Shown here one piece after another: positions 44,985 through 53,977 of a stretch of DNA of 64,000 bases. The number at the start of each line of letters is the position of its first letter. The stretch's first letter is position 1. This stretch comes from Futiania mangrovi (GTDB lineage: Bacteria > Pseudomonadota > Alphaproteobacteria > Futianiales > Futianiaceae): NCBI RefSeq assembly GCF_024158125.1, contig NZ_JAMZFT010000004.1, positions 186,001-250,000 of the forward strand. Direction: 5' to 3'. Made by a program: the position numbers and the translations under genes. The notes beneath the pieces are model-generated. The model ran no database searches, had not been told where the DNA came from, and saw only the letters and a program-made list of their open reading frames with translations.

Positions 44985-45766
44985 CCGGCCGGTCGCCGAT
45001 CCTCGCCTGCGAGGGGATCGAGCGCCGCTTCGGCGGGCTTGTCGCGGTGACCGGTGTCGACATGCATATCAGCCACGGCGAGATCTTCGGTCTCGTGGGC
45101 CCCAATGGCAGCGGCAAGACCACGCTGACCAATGCGATCACCGGCTTCTATCCGCCCAACAAGGGGCGCGTCCTGCTCGACGGGACGGACATCACGGGGA
45201 TGCCGCCGCACCGCATCGCCGCACAGGGCGTCGCCCGCACCTTCCAGAATCTTGCCCTCTTCAACGGTCTGACCGTGCTCGACAACATCCTGCTGGGCCG
45301 GCACGTCCACATGCGGCCGAGCGTGTTCCGGACCGCGCTCTACTGGTGGCTCAGCAAGCCGGAGGAGATCGCCCACCGCGAAGCCGCCGAGGAGATCATC
45401 GAGTTCCTTCAGCTGCAGGGCATCCGCAACGAGCTTGTCGACGGCATCCCCATGGGTCTGAAGAAGCGGGTGGAGCTTGCCCGCGCGCTCGTCTCCGAGC
45501 CGCGCCTGCTGATCCTCGACGAGCCCATGGCGGGGATGAACCAGGAAGAGAAGGAGTACATGGCGCGCTTCATCCTCGACGCGCGCGACGAACGCGGCGT
45601 GAGCGTGCTGCTGATCGAGCACCACATGGACGTCATCGTGGGCGTCTGCGACCGGATGCTGGCGCTCAACTATGGCGAAATGATCGGCATGGGTGTGCCG
45701 AAGGACGTCGTCGCCGACCCCCGGGTGGTCGAGGCCTACATCGGGGGCACCCATGACGCAGAGTGA
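44981..45766 (+). CDS. Branched-chain-type ABC transporter ATPase (LivG-like)
   Basis: 261 residues. Walker A GPNGSGKTTL, Q-loop ARTFQNLALFNGLTV, a degenerate signature (MGLKKRVELARALV in place of LSGGQ..R), Walker B LLILDEPMAGMNQEEKE and switch His in LLIEHHMDVIVG. LivG class of the HAAT family, often carrying carboxylates or aromatic acids rather than amino acids. It overlaps the SDR stop (ATGA) and the following ligase gene. Confidence 0.87.
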   Translation: MTGRSPILACEGIERRFGGLVAVTGVDMHISHGEIFGLVGPNGSGKTTLTNAITGFYPPNKGRVLLDGTDITGMPPHRIAAQGVARTFQNLALFNGLTVLDNILLGRHVHMRPSVFRTALYWWLSKPEEIAHREAAEEIIEFLQLQGIRNELVDGIPMGLKKRVELARALVSEPRLLILDEPMAGMNQEEKEYMARFILDARDERGVSVLLIEHHMDVIVGVCDRMLALNYGEMIGMGVPKDVVADPRVVEAYIGGTHDAE

Positions 45767-47699
45767 GCCCCGCGTGATCACGTCCACACCATTGCGCCAG
45801 GGCGGCCCGTCGCCGGAGACGACATTGCTGCGGCTGCTGGCGGAGAATGCGCGCACGCACGGTGCCGACGTCGCCTTCCGCGAAAAGGACCGGGGCATCT
45901 GGAAGGAGACAAGCTGGGCCGCCTTCTACCGCGAGGTGTTGTGTGCTGCCAGCGGGCTGGAGGAGCTGGGCTTCGGCCAGGGGGATGCGCTCCTCATCCT
46001 CGGCGACAACCGGGTCCGGCTCTATGCGGCGATGCTGGGGGCAGCGGCGCTGGGCGGCTACGCGATGCCGGCCTACCCGGATGCGACCATCGAGGAACTT
46101 CGCCACTTTGTCGACGAAGCGAACATCTCTGCCGTTGCCGCCGAGGACCAGGAGCACGTCGACAAGGCGCTGGAGCTTGTAGCGGCCGGCTACGACATCC
46201 GGCACATCATCTATGACGACCCGCGCGGCATGGGCCACTACAACTTCCACGGGCTGAAGTCGTGGGCCGACCTGCGGCGCGCCGGGGAGGACCGGCTGGC
46301 CGCCGATCCCGCGCTCGAGGAGGATCTGCTCGCGCGCTTCGGGCCGGACGGTCCCGCGGTGTTCATGCATTCCTCGGGCACGACGGGCAAGCCAAAGGGC
46401 ATCGTGCTCACCCAGCGGAACCTGCTCACCGGCGTGCGCAGCGCCTACCAGGGCGGTGCGTTCGACGAGGGGGAAGAGGTCCTCGCCTATCTGCCGATGG
46501 CCTGGGTCGGCGATTTCGCGGTGACGATCGCGGCGGGCATCGCCTGCCGCTTCGCCATAAACATCCCCGAGCAGCAGGAGACGATGCTGCGCGACATGCG
46601 GGAAGTGGCACCGACCTTCTATCTCGCCGCGCCGCGCAGCTGGGACAATCTGCTGACCGCGATCCAGGTGCGGATGGAGGGGTCCACATCGCTCAAGCGC
46701 TGGATCTACAGGGCCTTCATGGGGCGCGCGATCGCCGCGGAGAACCGCCTCCTCAAGGGTGGGGAACCCGGGCGGTGGGAATGGCTGTGGCGGCGTGCGG
46801 GCGAATGGCTGGTGTTCGGGCCCATCAAGGATCAGTTCGGCTTCTCGCGGCTCAAGAATGCCCTTACCGGCGGCGAGGCGATCGGCGAGGACACCTTCGT
46901 CTTCTACCGTGCGCTCGGCATCAAGCTGCGCCAGCTCTACGGCCAGACCGAAACCAGCGCCTTCAACGCCATCCAGCGCCCGGACGAGGTGCAGTTGCAC
47001 ACCGTTGGCCGGCCGCTTCCCGGCGTCGAGGTGCGGATCGCCGGGGATGGCGAGATCATGGTGCGCAGCGAGAGCGTCTTCGGCGGCTACTTCCAGGACC
47101 CCGTGGCATCGGCCAAGGCACTGGAAGACGGGTGGCTGCACTCGGGCGACGCCGGTTACCTGGAGGACGACGGTCACCTGGTCGTGCTGGGCCGCCTGTC
47201 GGAGGTCGTGCACACCGCGGCGGGCGAACGGTTCGTGCCGAATTACATCGAGAACCGCATCAAGTTCAGCCCCTATGTCCGTGACGCAGCGGTGGTCGGG
47301 GCGGGCCGCGACACCCTGGCGGCCATGCTGTGCATCGACTTCGATGCCGTCGGCCACTGGGCGGAGATGAACGGCGTGCCCTACGTCTCCTACGCCGACC
47401 TGTCGCAGCGCGCGGAGGTGCAGGATCTTCTCGCCCAGGCCATCGCACGTACCAACGAGGCACTCCCGGATGCGCTGAAGGTCCGCCGTTTCGCCAGTCT
47501 GCACAAGGAATTCGACGCCGACGACGGCGAGATCACGCGCACGCGCAAGCTGCGCCGCAACGTCGTCGAGCAGCGCTATGCCCCCGTGATCGAGGCGCTC
47601 TACAGCGACCGGACCGAGGTCGAGGTCGAGGCGCGGATCACCTATGAGGACGGCACGACGGGCGTCATCGCGCGCACGCTGCGCCTGCGGGAGGTCTAG
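45753..47699 (+). CDS. AMP-binding acyl-CoA ligase (FAA1/long-chain synthetase type)
   Basis: 648 residues. Adenylation motifs: VFMHSSGTTGKPKGIVLTQ (A3), LRQLYGQTETSAFN (A5), DAGYLEDDGHLVVLGR (A7), and TRTRKLRRNVVEQRY near the C-terminus. It activates a carboxylate to its CoA thioester via an acyl-AMP. The gene is embedded between the LivG-like ATPase and the permease genes, so uptake and activation of the same acid are probably coupled (vectorial acylation is a possible function). ATG 45753 overlaps the ATPase gene by 14 bases; its TAG is followed at once by the permease ATG. Confidence 0.87.
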   Translation: MTQSEPRVITSTPLRQGGPSPETTLLRLLAENARTHGADVAFREKDRGIWKETSWAAFYREVLCAASGLEELGFGQGDALLILGDNRVRLYAAMLGAAALGGYAMPAYPDATIEELRHFVDEANISAVAAEDQEHVDKALELVAAGYDIRHIIYDDPRGMGHYNFHGLKSWADLRRAGEDRLAADPALEEDLLARFGPDGPAVFMHSSGTTGKPKGIVLTQRNLLTGVRSAYQGGAFDEGEEVLAYLPMAWVGDFAVTIAAGIACRFAINIPEQQETMLRDMREVAPTFYLAAPRSWDNLLTAIQVRMEGSTSLKRWIYRAFMGRAIAAENRLLKGGEPGRWEWLWRRAGEWLVFGPIKDQFGFSRLKNALTGGEAIGEDTFVFYRALGIKLRQLYGQTETSAFNAIQRPDEVQLHTVGRPLPGVEVRIAGDGEIMVRSESVFGGYFQDPVASAKALEDGWLHSGDAGYLEDDGHLVVLGRLSEVVHTAAGERFVPNYIENRIKFSPYVRDAAVVGAGRDTLAAMLCIDFDAVGHWAEMNGVPYVSYADLSQRAEVQDLLAQAIARTNEALPDALKVRRFASLHKEFDADDGEITRTRKLRRNVVEQRYAPVIEALYSDRTEVEVEARITYEDGTTGVIARTLRLREV

Positions 47700-48587
47700 A
47701 TGGAAGCGGTCTTCGTTCTCGAACTTGCAGCCAACGGGGCGTTGACGGGCCTGCTCTACTCGCTCGTCGCGATCGGCCTTGTGCTCATCTACAAGTCGTC
47801 CTCGGTGCCGAACCTCGCGCAGGGCGCGCTGACCATGATGGGCGCCTATCTCGTGCTGGCCTTCGCACAGCAGGCGGGCGCACCGCTCTGGCTGGCTATC
47901 CCGCTCGCCATGGTCGCCATGTTCGGGGCCGGCCTGGCGATCGAGCGGGTGGCGCTGCGCCAGCTCGCCGGGCGCCCGATCGTGATGATCCTGATGCTGA
48001 CACTCGGCATCGACATCTTCCTGCGCGCAACGATCATGGCGATCTGGGGCGGCACGTCGCGGCCGATGGGACTGGGGGTGAGCTACGATCCGCTCTTCGT
48101 CGGCCCGCTGCTGATCAGCAGGGTGCACCTGATCGGTGCCAGCATCACCGTGGGCGTGTTCCTGGTGTTCCTGTTCTTCTTCCGCACCCGGCTCGGCATC
48201 CGGCTCAGGGCGATCTCGGACGACTACACCGCCTCCTGGTCGGTCGGCATCCCGGTCGAAGGCGGCATCGCGCTTTCGTGGGCGCTGGCGGCAGCGGTCG
48301 CCACGGTGGGCGGCGTGCTGTGGGGCGAGGTGCAGGGCGTCGATCAGGCCTTGTCCTTCCTGCTTCTGAAGGCGCTGACGGTGGCGGTCCTCGGCGGCCT
48401 CGACAGCGTCGGCGGCGCCGTTCTGGCGGGCATCCTGCTGGGCGTGTTGGAGAATGTCGTTTCCGCCTACCTGGATCCGCTGGTCGGCGGCGGCAGCCGT
48501 GACCTCGTGGTCGCGGCGGTCCTGATCCTGACGGTGATGATCCGCCCGCACGGCCTGTTCGGCCGCCACGACATCGAGAGGGTCTGA
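47700..48587 (+). CDS. Branched-chain-type ABC transporter permease (LivH-like)
   Basis: 295 residues, about eight membrane helices. Start region GALTGLLYSLVAIGLVLIYK, YKSSSVPNLAQGALTMMGAY, and ISDDYTASWSVGIPVEGGI before ALAAAVATVGGVLWGEVQG are LivH-type. The ATG starts at the base after the ligase stop. Confidence 0.9.
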   Translation: MEAVFVLELAANGALTGLLYSLVAIGLVLIYKSSSVPNLAQGALTMMGAYLVLAFAQQAGAPLWLAIPLAMVAMFGAGLAIERVALRQLAGRPIVMILMLTLGIDIFLRATIMAIWGGTSRPMGLGVSYDPLFVGPLLISRVHLIGASITVGVFLVFLFFFRTRLGIRLRAISDDYTASWSVGIPVEGGIALSWALAAAVATVGGVLWGEVQGVDQALSFLLLKALTVAVLGGLDSVGGAVLAGILLGVLENVVSAYLDPLVGGGSRDLVVAAVLILTVMIRPHGLFGRHDIERV

Positions 48588-48593
48588 CCGGTC

Positions 48594-49667
48594 ATGTTCT
48601 TTCGCCAGGCAGGCATCAAGCACACGGACTACGGCGCCGACCGGGAGCTGTTCCCGATCCCCGCGGACCGCTACATGCTGTGGGGTCTCCTCGCACTCGC
48701 GGTGCTCGCGCCCGTGCTGGTGAGGGATCTCACGCTCAACAGCTATCTCCTGCCGTGGCTGATCTGGACTACAGCGGCGCTTGGTCTGAACCTCGTGCTC
48801 GGCTGGGCCGGGCAGTTGCATCTGGGCTACGCGGCGGTGATGGCGGTCGGCGCCTATTCGGGCGTACACGCGGCCCGCTTCGGCCTGCCGTGGGAGGCTG
48901 CGATCCTGATTGCCGGCCTTTCGGCGTCGGTCATCGGCAGCCTGTTCGCCGTGGCCGCGCTGCGGGTGAAGGGCCTTTATCTCGCACTCACCACGCTCGC
49001 CATGCAGTTCGTCATGGACTGGGTGCTGACCCACTCACCCGACATCACCGGGGGCAGCCACGCCTCGCTTCAGGCCCCGCCCTTCCGCCTGCTCGGGCAG
49101 CGGATCGACACCGACGCCGGCCTCTATTACGTCGCGCTCGCCTGGTGCGTCCTCGTCACGATCTTCCTGCTCAACCTGCGGCGGACGGCACTGGGCCGGG
49201 CGCTGGTCGCGGTGCGCGAAAAGGATTACGCGGCGGCGATCCTGGGCGTGAACAGCTTCCGCTACAAGCTGGTGGCGTTTGCGGCCTCGGCCTTCATCGG
49301 GGGCATCACCGGGCTTCTGCTCGTGGCCTGCTTCTATTTCTCGGTTTCGCCGGAGCAGTACAACGTCAACGTCTCGATCCAGGTGCTGGCCATGGTCATC
49401 ATCGGCGGCCTGGGGAGCATCATCGGCTCCTATTTCGGGGCGGCGCTCATCCTGCTGACGCCTGGCATCGCGAACGGACTTTTTGCGTGGGGCTCGGAGC
49501 TCCTCGGCCTGCAACTCAGCCCGGAGACGCTCGCGCATGTCCCGAACGCGGCCTATGGCGCGCTGATCGTGGGCTTCCTGATCGTCGAGCCCCTGGGGCT
49601 CGGCAAGATCTACGGCAACATCCGGAATTATTTCCTCGTGTGGCCGTTCGGATACGTGAAGAAGTAG
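48594..49667 (+). CDS. Branched-chain-type ABC transporter permease (LivM-like)
   Basis: 357 residues with an extra N-terminal cytoplasmic stretch of about 25 residues. LivM features: AALGLNLVLGWAGQLHLGYA, YLALTTLAMQFVMDWVLTH, RALVAVREKDYAAAILGVNS and MVIIGGLGSIIGSYFGAAL. Pairs with the LivH-like permease six bases upstream. Confidence 0.9.
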   Translation: MFFRQAGIKHTDYGADRELFPIPADRYMLWGLLALAVLAPVLVRDLTLNSYLLPWLIWTTAALGLNLVLGWAGQLHLGYAAVMAVGAYSGVHAARFGLPWEAAILIAGLSASVIGSLFAVAALRVKGLYLALTTLAMQFVMDWVLTHSPDITGGSHASLQAPPFRLLGQRIDTDAGLYYVALAWCVLVTIFLLNLRRTALGRALVAVREKDYAAAILGVNSFRYKLVAFAASAFIGGITGLLLVACFYFSVSPEQYNVNVSIQVLAMVIIGGLGSIIGSYFGAALILLTPGIANGLFAWGSELLGLQLSPETLAHVPNAAYGALIVGFLIVEPLGLGKIYGNIRNYFLVWPFGYVKK

Positions 49668-49675
49668 GGGGCGAC

Positions 49676-50488
49676 ATGACAGCCGGCACAGAAGCCCCGC
49701 CGATCCTGTCCCTCATCAATGTCGAGGTCATCTACGACTTCGTGTCGATGGCGGTGAAGGGAGTGTCGCTGACCGTGCCGGAGGGCGGCATGGTCGCGCT
49801 CCTCGGCTCCAATGGCGCGGGCAAGAGTACGACCCTCAAGGCGATCAGCGGGCTGCTCAAGGCCGAGCGCGGGCGCGTCAGCCGGGGCGAGGTGATCTTC
49901 CAGGGCCGGCAGATCGGCGACGTGCCGCCGCAGGCGCGGGTCGCCATGGGAATCGTCCAGGTGCTGGAGGGCCGCCGGGTGTTCGAGCACCTCACGCCGG
50001 ACGAAAACCTCGAGGCAGCAGCGGCCCGCAGCCTGTCGGGCAGCCAGATCGCCGCCGAGAAGGACCGGATCTACGGCTATTTCCCGCGCCTCTTCGAACG
50101 GCGGCATGCCCAGGCGGGCTATCTGTCGGGCGGCGAGCAGCAGATGCTCGCCATCGGCCGGGCGCTGATGACGCAACCCAAACTCCTGATGCTCGACGAG
50201 CCGTCCTTGGGGCTTGCGCCCTTCCTGGTGCGCGAGATCTTCGAGATCATCCAGCGCATCAACCGGGAACAGGGGTTGTCGGTCCTGCTGGTCGAGCAGA
50301 ACGCGCTCGCCGCGCTGGAGATCGTTTCGCACGGCTACCTGATCGAGAACGGGCGCGTCGTCATGCACGACACGGCAGAGGCCCTGCGCGCCAATTCCGA
50401 CATCCGGGAGTTCTACCTTGGTGGCTCGGAAGGCAAGAACTTCCGGGACATCAAGCACTACAGCCGGCGCAAGCGCTGGCTGACTTGA
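49676..50488 (+). CDS. Branched-chain-type ABC transporter ATPase (LivF-like)
   Basis: 270 residues. Walker A GSNGAGKSTT, LEGRRVFEHLTPDENLEAA (typical LivF), signature LSGGEQQMLAIGRAL, Walker B LLMLDEPSLGLAPFL and LLVEQNALAALEIV. A Liv-type second ATPase completing the importer; its C-terminal tail is about 25 residues longer than usual and basic (KHYSRRKRWLT). Confidence 0.9.
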   Translation: MTAGTEAPPILSLINVEVIYDFVSMAVKGVSLTVPEGGMVALLGSNGAGKSTTLKAISGLLKAERGRVSRGEVIFQGRQIGDVPPQARVAMGIVQVLEGRRVFEHLTPDENLEAAAARSLSGSQIAAEKDRIYGYFPRLFERRHAQAGYLSGGEQQMLAIGRALMTQPKLLMLDEPSLGLAPFLVREIFEIIQRINREQGLSVLLVEQNALAALEIVSHGYLIENGRVVMHDTAEALRANSDIREFYLGGSEGKNFRDIKHYSRRKRWLT

Positions 50489-50546
50489 GCGCACGACGCA
50501 AGACAAGCCGGTTCGCAACGAAACCGGCCGGACGAGGGAGGAAACC

Positions 50547-51806
50547 ATGACACTCGCAAGACGCATTGCAGGCGTGGCGGCAGGGATCGGCCTCGCGGCC
50601 GCCTTTGCCGTGCAGGCCCAGGCAGCGGAGCCGGTGAAGTTCGGTATCTGCTACGACCTCAGCAAGGCCTACACGTTCATCTCGCCGCAGGTTCTCCAGG
50701 GCGCCAGGGACCTTGCGACCCTGACGAACATGAAGGGCGGTATCGAGGGGCATCCCATCGAGATGGTGGTGCAGGACCACGGCAACGAGCCGCAGCGCGG
50801 CATCGAGTGCTATGAGCGGCTGAAGCGGGAAGGCGTGATGATCTTCGACATGCTGTCGACGCCGGTGTCCATCGCCGTGTTGCCGCGGATCATGCAGGAC
50901 CAGAACATTCTCCTGCAATCGCTGGTCGGGCGCGGCGACGCGGTCGACGGCGAGGTGTTCAAATGGGTGTTCCCGGTCGGACCGACCTATTGGGGCCAGG
51001 CGGCCAACGACATCGAGTTCATCCGCCAGAAGAGCGGCGGAAAGCTGGAGGGCGTGAAGGTCGCCTTCGTCTATCTCGACTATCCCTTCGGCCAGGAGCC
51101 GATCGGCATCCTCAAGAAGCTGGCGGAGAAGGAAGGCTTCGACCTGCAACTCTTCCCCGTGCCGCTGCCGGGTAACGACCAGGCCACGACATGGAGCCAG
51201 ATGCGCCGCTTCCAGCCCGACTGGATCATCAGCTGGATGTTCTCGAACGCGCATGTGGTCGCCTCGCGCGAGATGAAGCGCAACGGCATTCCGATCTCCA
51301 AGTACCTTTCGGTCAACTGGCTGAACGAGGTCGACATCCGCAACATCGGCCCCGAGGCGGCGGCCGGCCTGAAGCGCGGAACGAACGTCGCGGGCGGTCA
51401 GGAAGTGCCGATCATCGCCGAGATCATCGACAAGGTGTACGGCGCCGGCAAGGGTGCGGGCGACCGCAAGGCGATCGAGGACGTCTACTACAACACCGGC
51501 GTCGCGATCTACTCGGTCGCGTTCGAGGCGGTGCGCAAGGCCATCGCCGACCATGGCTTGCCGCTCACCGCGGAGAAGGTGAAGGCCGGGTTCGAAAGCC
51601 TGAAGGAGTTCGACGCCAACGGCTTGCTCGCGCCCGTCACGGTCACCGCCAGCGATCATGGCGGCGGCGGCAAGACCCGCGTTGAGACATGGGACGGCAC
51701 GAAGTGGGTTCCGGAAACGGACTGGCTGTCGGCCTATACCGACGTGGTGTGGGAAAAGGTCCGCGAAGAGAGCTCGAAGTTCGCCAAGGACCAGGCGAAG
51801 CAGTAA
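50547..51806 (+). CDS. Branched-chain-type ABC transporter substrate-binding protein (LivK-like)
   Basis: 419 residues; signal peptide MTLARRIAGVAAGIGLAAAF with cleavage near AQA-A. Type I periplasmic binding fold: FGICYDLSKAYTFISPQVLQ, HPIEMVVQDHGNEPQRGIE, and FVYLDYPFGQEPIGILKKLA. A receptor of the family of amide, urea or aromatic-acid binders; the operon suggests a carboxylic acid that is activated by the ligase. It is the last gene of the operon, 58 bases after the LivF-like gene, followed by a strong terminator. Confidence 0.88.
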   Translation: MTLARRIAGVAAGIGLAAAFAVQAQAAEPVKFGICYDLSKAYTFISPQVLQGARDLATLTNMKGGIEGHPIEMVVQDHGNEPQRGIECYERLKREGVMIFDMLSTPVSIAVLPRIMQDQNILLQSLVGRGDAVDGEVFKWVFPVGPTYWGQAANDIEFIRQKSGGKLEGVKVAFVYLDYPFGQEPIGILKKLAEKEGFDLQLFPVPLPGNDQATTWSQMRRFQPDWIISWMFSNAHVVASREMKRNGIPISKYLSVNWLNEVDIRNIGPEAAAGLKRGTNVAGGQEVPIIAEIIDKVYGAGKGAGDRKAIEDVYYNTGVAIYSVAFEAVRKAIADHGLPLTAEKVKAGFESLKEFDANGLLAPVTVTASDHGGGGKTRVETWDGTKWVPETDWLSAYTDVVWEKVREESSKFAKDQAKQ

Positions 51807-51811
51807 TCCCT

Positions 51812-51844
51812 TGCCGGGGGCGCAGACCGCTTGCGCCCCCGGCA
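51812..51844 (+). terminator. Terminator hairpin after the transporter operon
   Basis: TGCCGGGGGCGCA (51812-51824) and TGCGCCCCCGGCA (51832-51844) form a perfect 13-base stem with a seven-base loop, six bases after the receptor gene stop. No T-run. Confidence 0.75.
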
Positions 51845-51925
51845 TATCCCGCCTTACGGGGCCGCGCGGGGCCGCCATGCGATCCGACATGCCATCGGCA
51901 TGCTGGACAGGCGGCGCGAGCTGTT

Positions 51926-51978
51926 GGACACTTGTCCGTACAGCTACGTATGACGCCGCGTCACGGTGCGACCGTGAC
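51926..51978 (+). promoter_or_regulatory. Two palindromes in front of the lyase-TTT-dehydratase operon
   Basis: GGACActTGTCC (51926-51937) and GTCACGGT gcg ACCGTGAC (51960-51978, perfect eight-base arms) lie in the 159-base gap between the terminator and the lyase ATG. A TTGGAC at 51924 may be a -35 element. They are candidate operators for a regulator not in the window. GGGAGGTGAC precedes ATG 52004. Confidence 0.5.
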
Positions 51979-52003
51979 AAGAAGAGCGAACCTGGGAGGT
52001 GAC

Positions 52004-52897
52004 ATGACCGTTCGACCGACGCGCCGTTTGCGCGAACTTCTGGCTGGGCCGGATCTTGTGATCGCGCCGGGCGTTGCGGACGCGCTCAATGCGCGGATCG
52101 TGGCCGAAACCGGCTTCGACGCGATCTACATGACAGGAGCGGGCACGACTGCCGTGCGCCTCGGCATGCCGGACGTGGGCCTAATGACCATGGTCGAGAT
52201 GGCCGACAACGCGGGCCGCATTGCCGACGCCTCGGGCCTGCCGCTCATCGCCGACGCGGACACCGGCTATGGCGGGCCGGTCAATGTCATGCGGACCGTC
52301 CGGACCTTCGAGAAGGCGGGCGTGGCCGGCATCCACATCGAGGACCAGCAGTGGCCCAAGCGCTGCGGTCACCTGGCCGGCAAGACGCTGATCCCGGCGG
52401 AGGAAATGGCAGCGAAGATCCGGGCCGCGTGCGACGCGCGCCATGACGACGACTTCGTCATCATCGCGCGGACCGACGCGCTCGCGGTGGATGGGATGAA
52501 CGCCGCGCTCGACCGGGCTGCAATCTACGAGGAGGCGGGCGCCGACCTGATCTTCGTCGAATCTCCCCGCAACATGGAGGAGATATCGGCGATCCCGCGG
52601 GCGCTCACCAAGCCCGCGCTCTTCAACATGGCGTCCAGCGGCAAGACCCCATTCCTGTCGAAGGAGGAGATCGCGGCCGAGGGCTTCAAGCTGGCGATCT
52701 ACCCCAACTTCGCACTGCTCTCGGCGATCTCGGCGGTGCGCAAGACGCTGGGCGAGCTGAAGCGGACCGGCACCGTCAGCCACATCGTGAACGACATCGC
52801 GTCCTTCCGCGAGTTCTTCGACCTGATGGGCATGAAGCAGGTGCAGGAAATGGAGGCCCGCTACGGCATCAACGAAGCATCGCGCGTCGACTATTGA
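52004..52897 (+). CDS. Isocitrate lyase/PEP mutase-family lyase (2-methylisocitrate/dimethylmalate lyase-like)
   Basis: 297-residue TIM barrel of the ICL/PEPM superfamily. ADADTGYGGPVNVMRTVRTF, GIHIEDQQWPKRCGHLAGKT with catalytic C121 of the K(K/R)CGH motif, IARTDALAVDGMNAALDRAA and YEEAGADLIFVESPRNMEE. Cys in the K-C-G-H motif indicates C-C bond cleavage of a 2-hydroxy-dicarboxylate into an alpha-keto acid (pyruvate or glyoxylate) plus a carboxylate, as in 2-methylisocitrate lyase and 2,3-dimethylmalate lyase. The following TTT importer and LeuCD-like hydratase suggest a dimethylmalate- or citramalate-type substrate (inference). Oxaloacetate decarboxylase is an alternative. Confidence 0.82.
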   Translation: MTVRPTRRLRELLAGPDLVIAPGVADALNARIVAETGFDAIYMTGAGTTAVRLGMPDVGLMTMVEMADNAGRIADASGLPLIADADTGYGGPVNVMRTVRTFEKAGVAGIHIEDQQWPKRCGHLAGKTLIPAEEMAAKIRAACDARHDDDFVIIARTDALAVDGMNAALDRAAIYEEAGADLIFVESPRNMEEISAIPRALTKPALFNMASSGKTPFLSKEEIAAEGFKLAIYPNFALLSAISAVRKTLGELKRTGTVSHIVNDIASFREFFDLMGMKQVQEMEARYGINEASRVDY

Positions 52898-52953
52898 GCC
52901 CGGCGGCGTGCGGACACCAAGGGCGGAAGCCGCCTGACAGGGAGGAGACCACA

Positions 52954-53961
52954 GTGAAGAAGACCCTAGCGCTCATCGCGGCCGGCCTGATGGCCATGGC
53001 AGGGGGCCTTGCCCCGGCCGCCGCACAGGATGCCAAGGACTGGCCCAAGGACGACACGCGCATCCGGATCGTCGTGCCCTTCGGCACGGGCGGCAGCACG
53101 GACCGGCTCGCCCGCTCCATCGCGTCCTTCCTGCCGAACCATCTGAACGACACGCCGGTGACCGTGGTGAACAAGCCCGGCGCATCCGGCTCTGTCGGCT
53201 CGGCCTGGTTCATGCAGCAGCCTGCGGACGGCGGCTGGTTCCTGGTGACGCACGCCGTTCCCTATCTCGCCAACAACATCCTCGTGATGAACGCCCCGGT
53301 GAAGTGGGAGGACTACGAGTTCATCAACATCCAGTGGCCGCAGAGCCAGCTGTTCGCGGTCGGCAAGGACACCGGCTACACGACGCTGAAGGAACTGATC
53401 GAGGACATCCGCAACAATCCGGGCAAGGTCAGCTCCTCGATCCTGCATGGATCCGGCGCCCACCTGCAGCTCCTCATCATGCTCGACAAGCTCGGCATCC
53501 CGCGGGACAACGTGCGCTGGGTGACCTACCAGGGCGGCGGCCAGCAGCGCGCGGCTGTGGCCGGCGGCAACGTCACCTTCATGTCGACCTCTGCCGACGG
53601 GACCGAGGGGATCAAGGACCTCATCACGCCGCTCGCCATCCATTCCGAGGCCGAGGATCCGAACTGGCCGGGTGTGCCGCTGGTGAACGATGTGCTTCAG
53701 AAGGAGTACGGCATCACGGTGCCGGGTGTCGGCAACACCTATGCCTCGCTCGTCGGTCACAAGGCTTTCCGCGAGAAGTATCCGGAGCGCTGGGAGACCT
53801 TCGTGAAGGCCTACGAGGAAATGCTCAAGAGCGAGGACTACCAGAAGTTCGCCGAGCGTTCGGCCCTCGGAGCCCAATGGTTCGGGCCCGAGAAGTCCAC
53901 CGAGATCCTCAATGCCGGTTACGCGGTCATGGAGGAATACAAGGACACCTTCGAGAAGTAA
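52954..53961 (+). CDS. tctC: Tripartite tricarboxylate transporter receptor (TctC/Bug family)
   Basis: 335 residues from GTG 52954 (GGAGGAG six bases upstream); signal peptide MKKTLALIAAGLMAMAGGLA, cleavage near AAA-Q. Bug-family fold with RIRIVVPFGTGGSTDRLARS, VTVVNKPGASGSVGSAWFMQ and the later HGSGAHLQLLIMLDKLGI. It captures a di- or tricarboxylate in the periplasm and delivers it to TctAB. The next gene is 75 bases downstream with a stable hairpin between. Confidence 0.88.
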   Translation: MKKTLALIAAGLMAMAGGLAPAAAQDAKDWPKDDTRIRIVVPFGTGGSTDRLARSIASFLPNHLNDTPVTVVNKPGASGSVGSAWFMQQPADGGWFLVTHAVPYLANNILVMNAPVKWEDYEFINIQWPQSQLFAVGKDTGYTTLKELIEDIRNNPGKVSSSILHGSGAHLQLLIMLDKLGIPRDNVRWVTYQGGGQQRAAVAGGNVTFMSTSADGTEGIKDLITPLAIHSEAEDPNWPGVPLVNDVLQKEYGITVPGVGNTYASLVGHKAFREKYPERWETFVKAYEEMLKSEDYQKFAERSALGAQWFGPEKSTEILNAGYAVMEEYKDTFEK

Positions 53962-53977
53962 CCACGTATCCCGTGCG

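Noticed and set aside
45666-49034. 1122-codon minus-strand open frame
   Set aside because: Complement of ligase and permease genes; the translated sequence is charged low-complexity (Asp/Arg/His/Gln) and the plus strand carries clear family motifs throughout.
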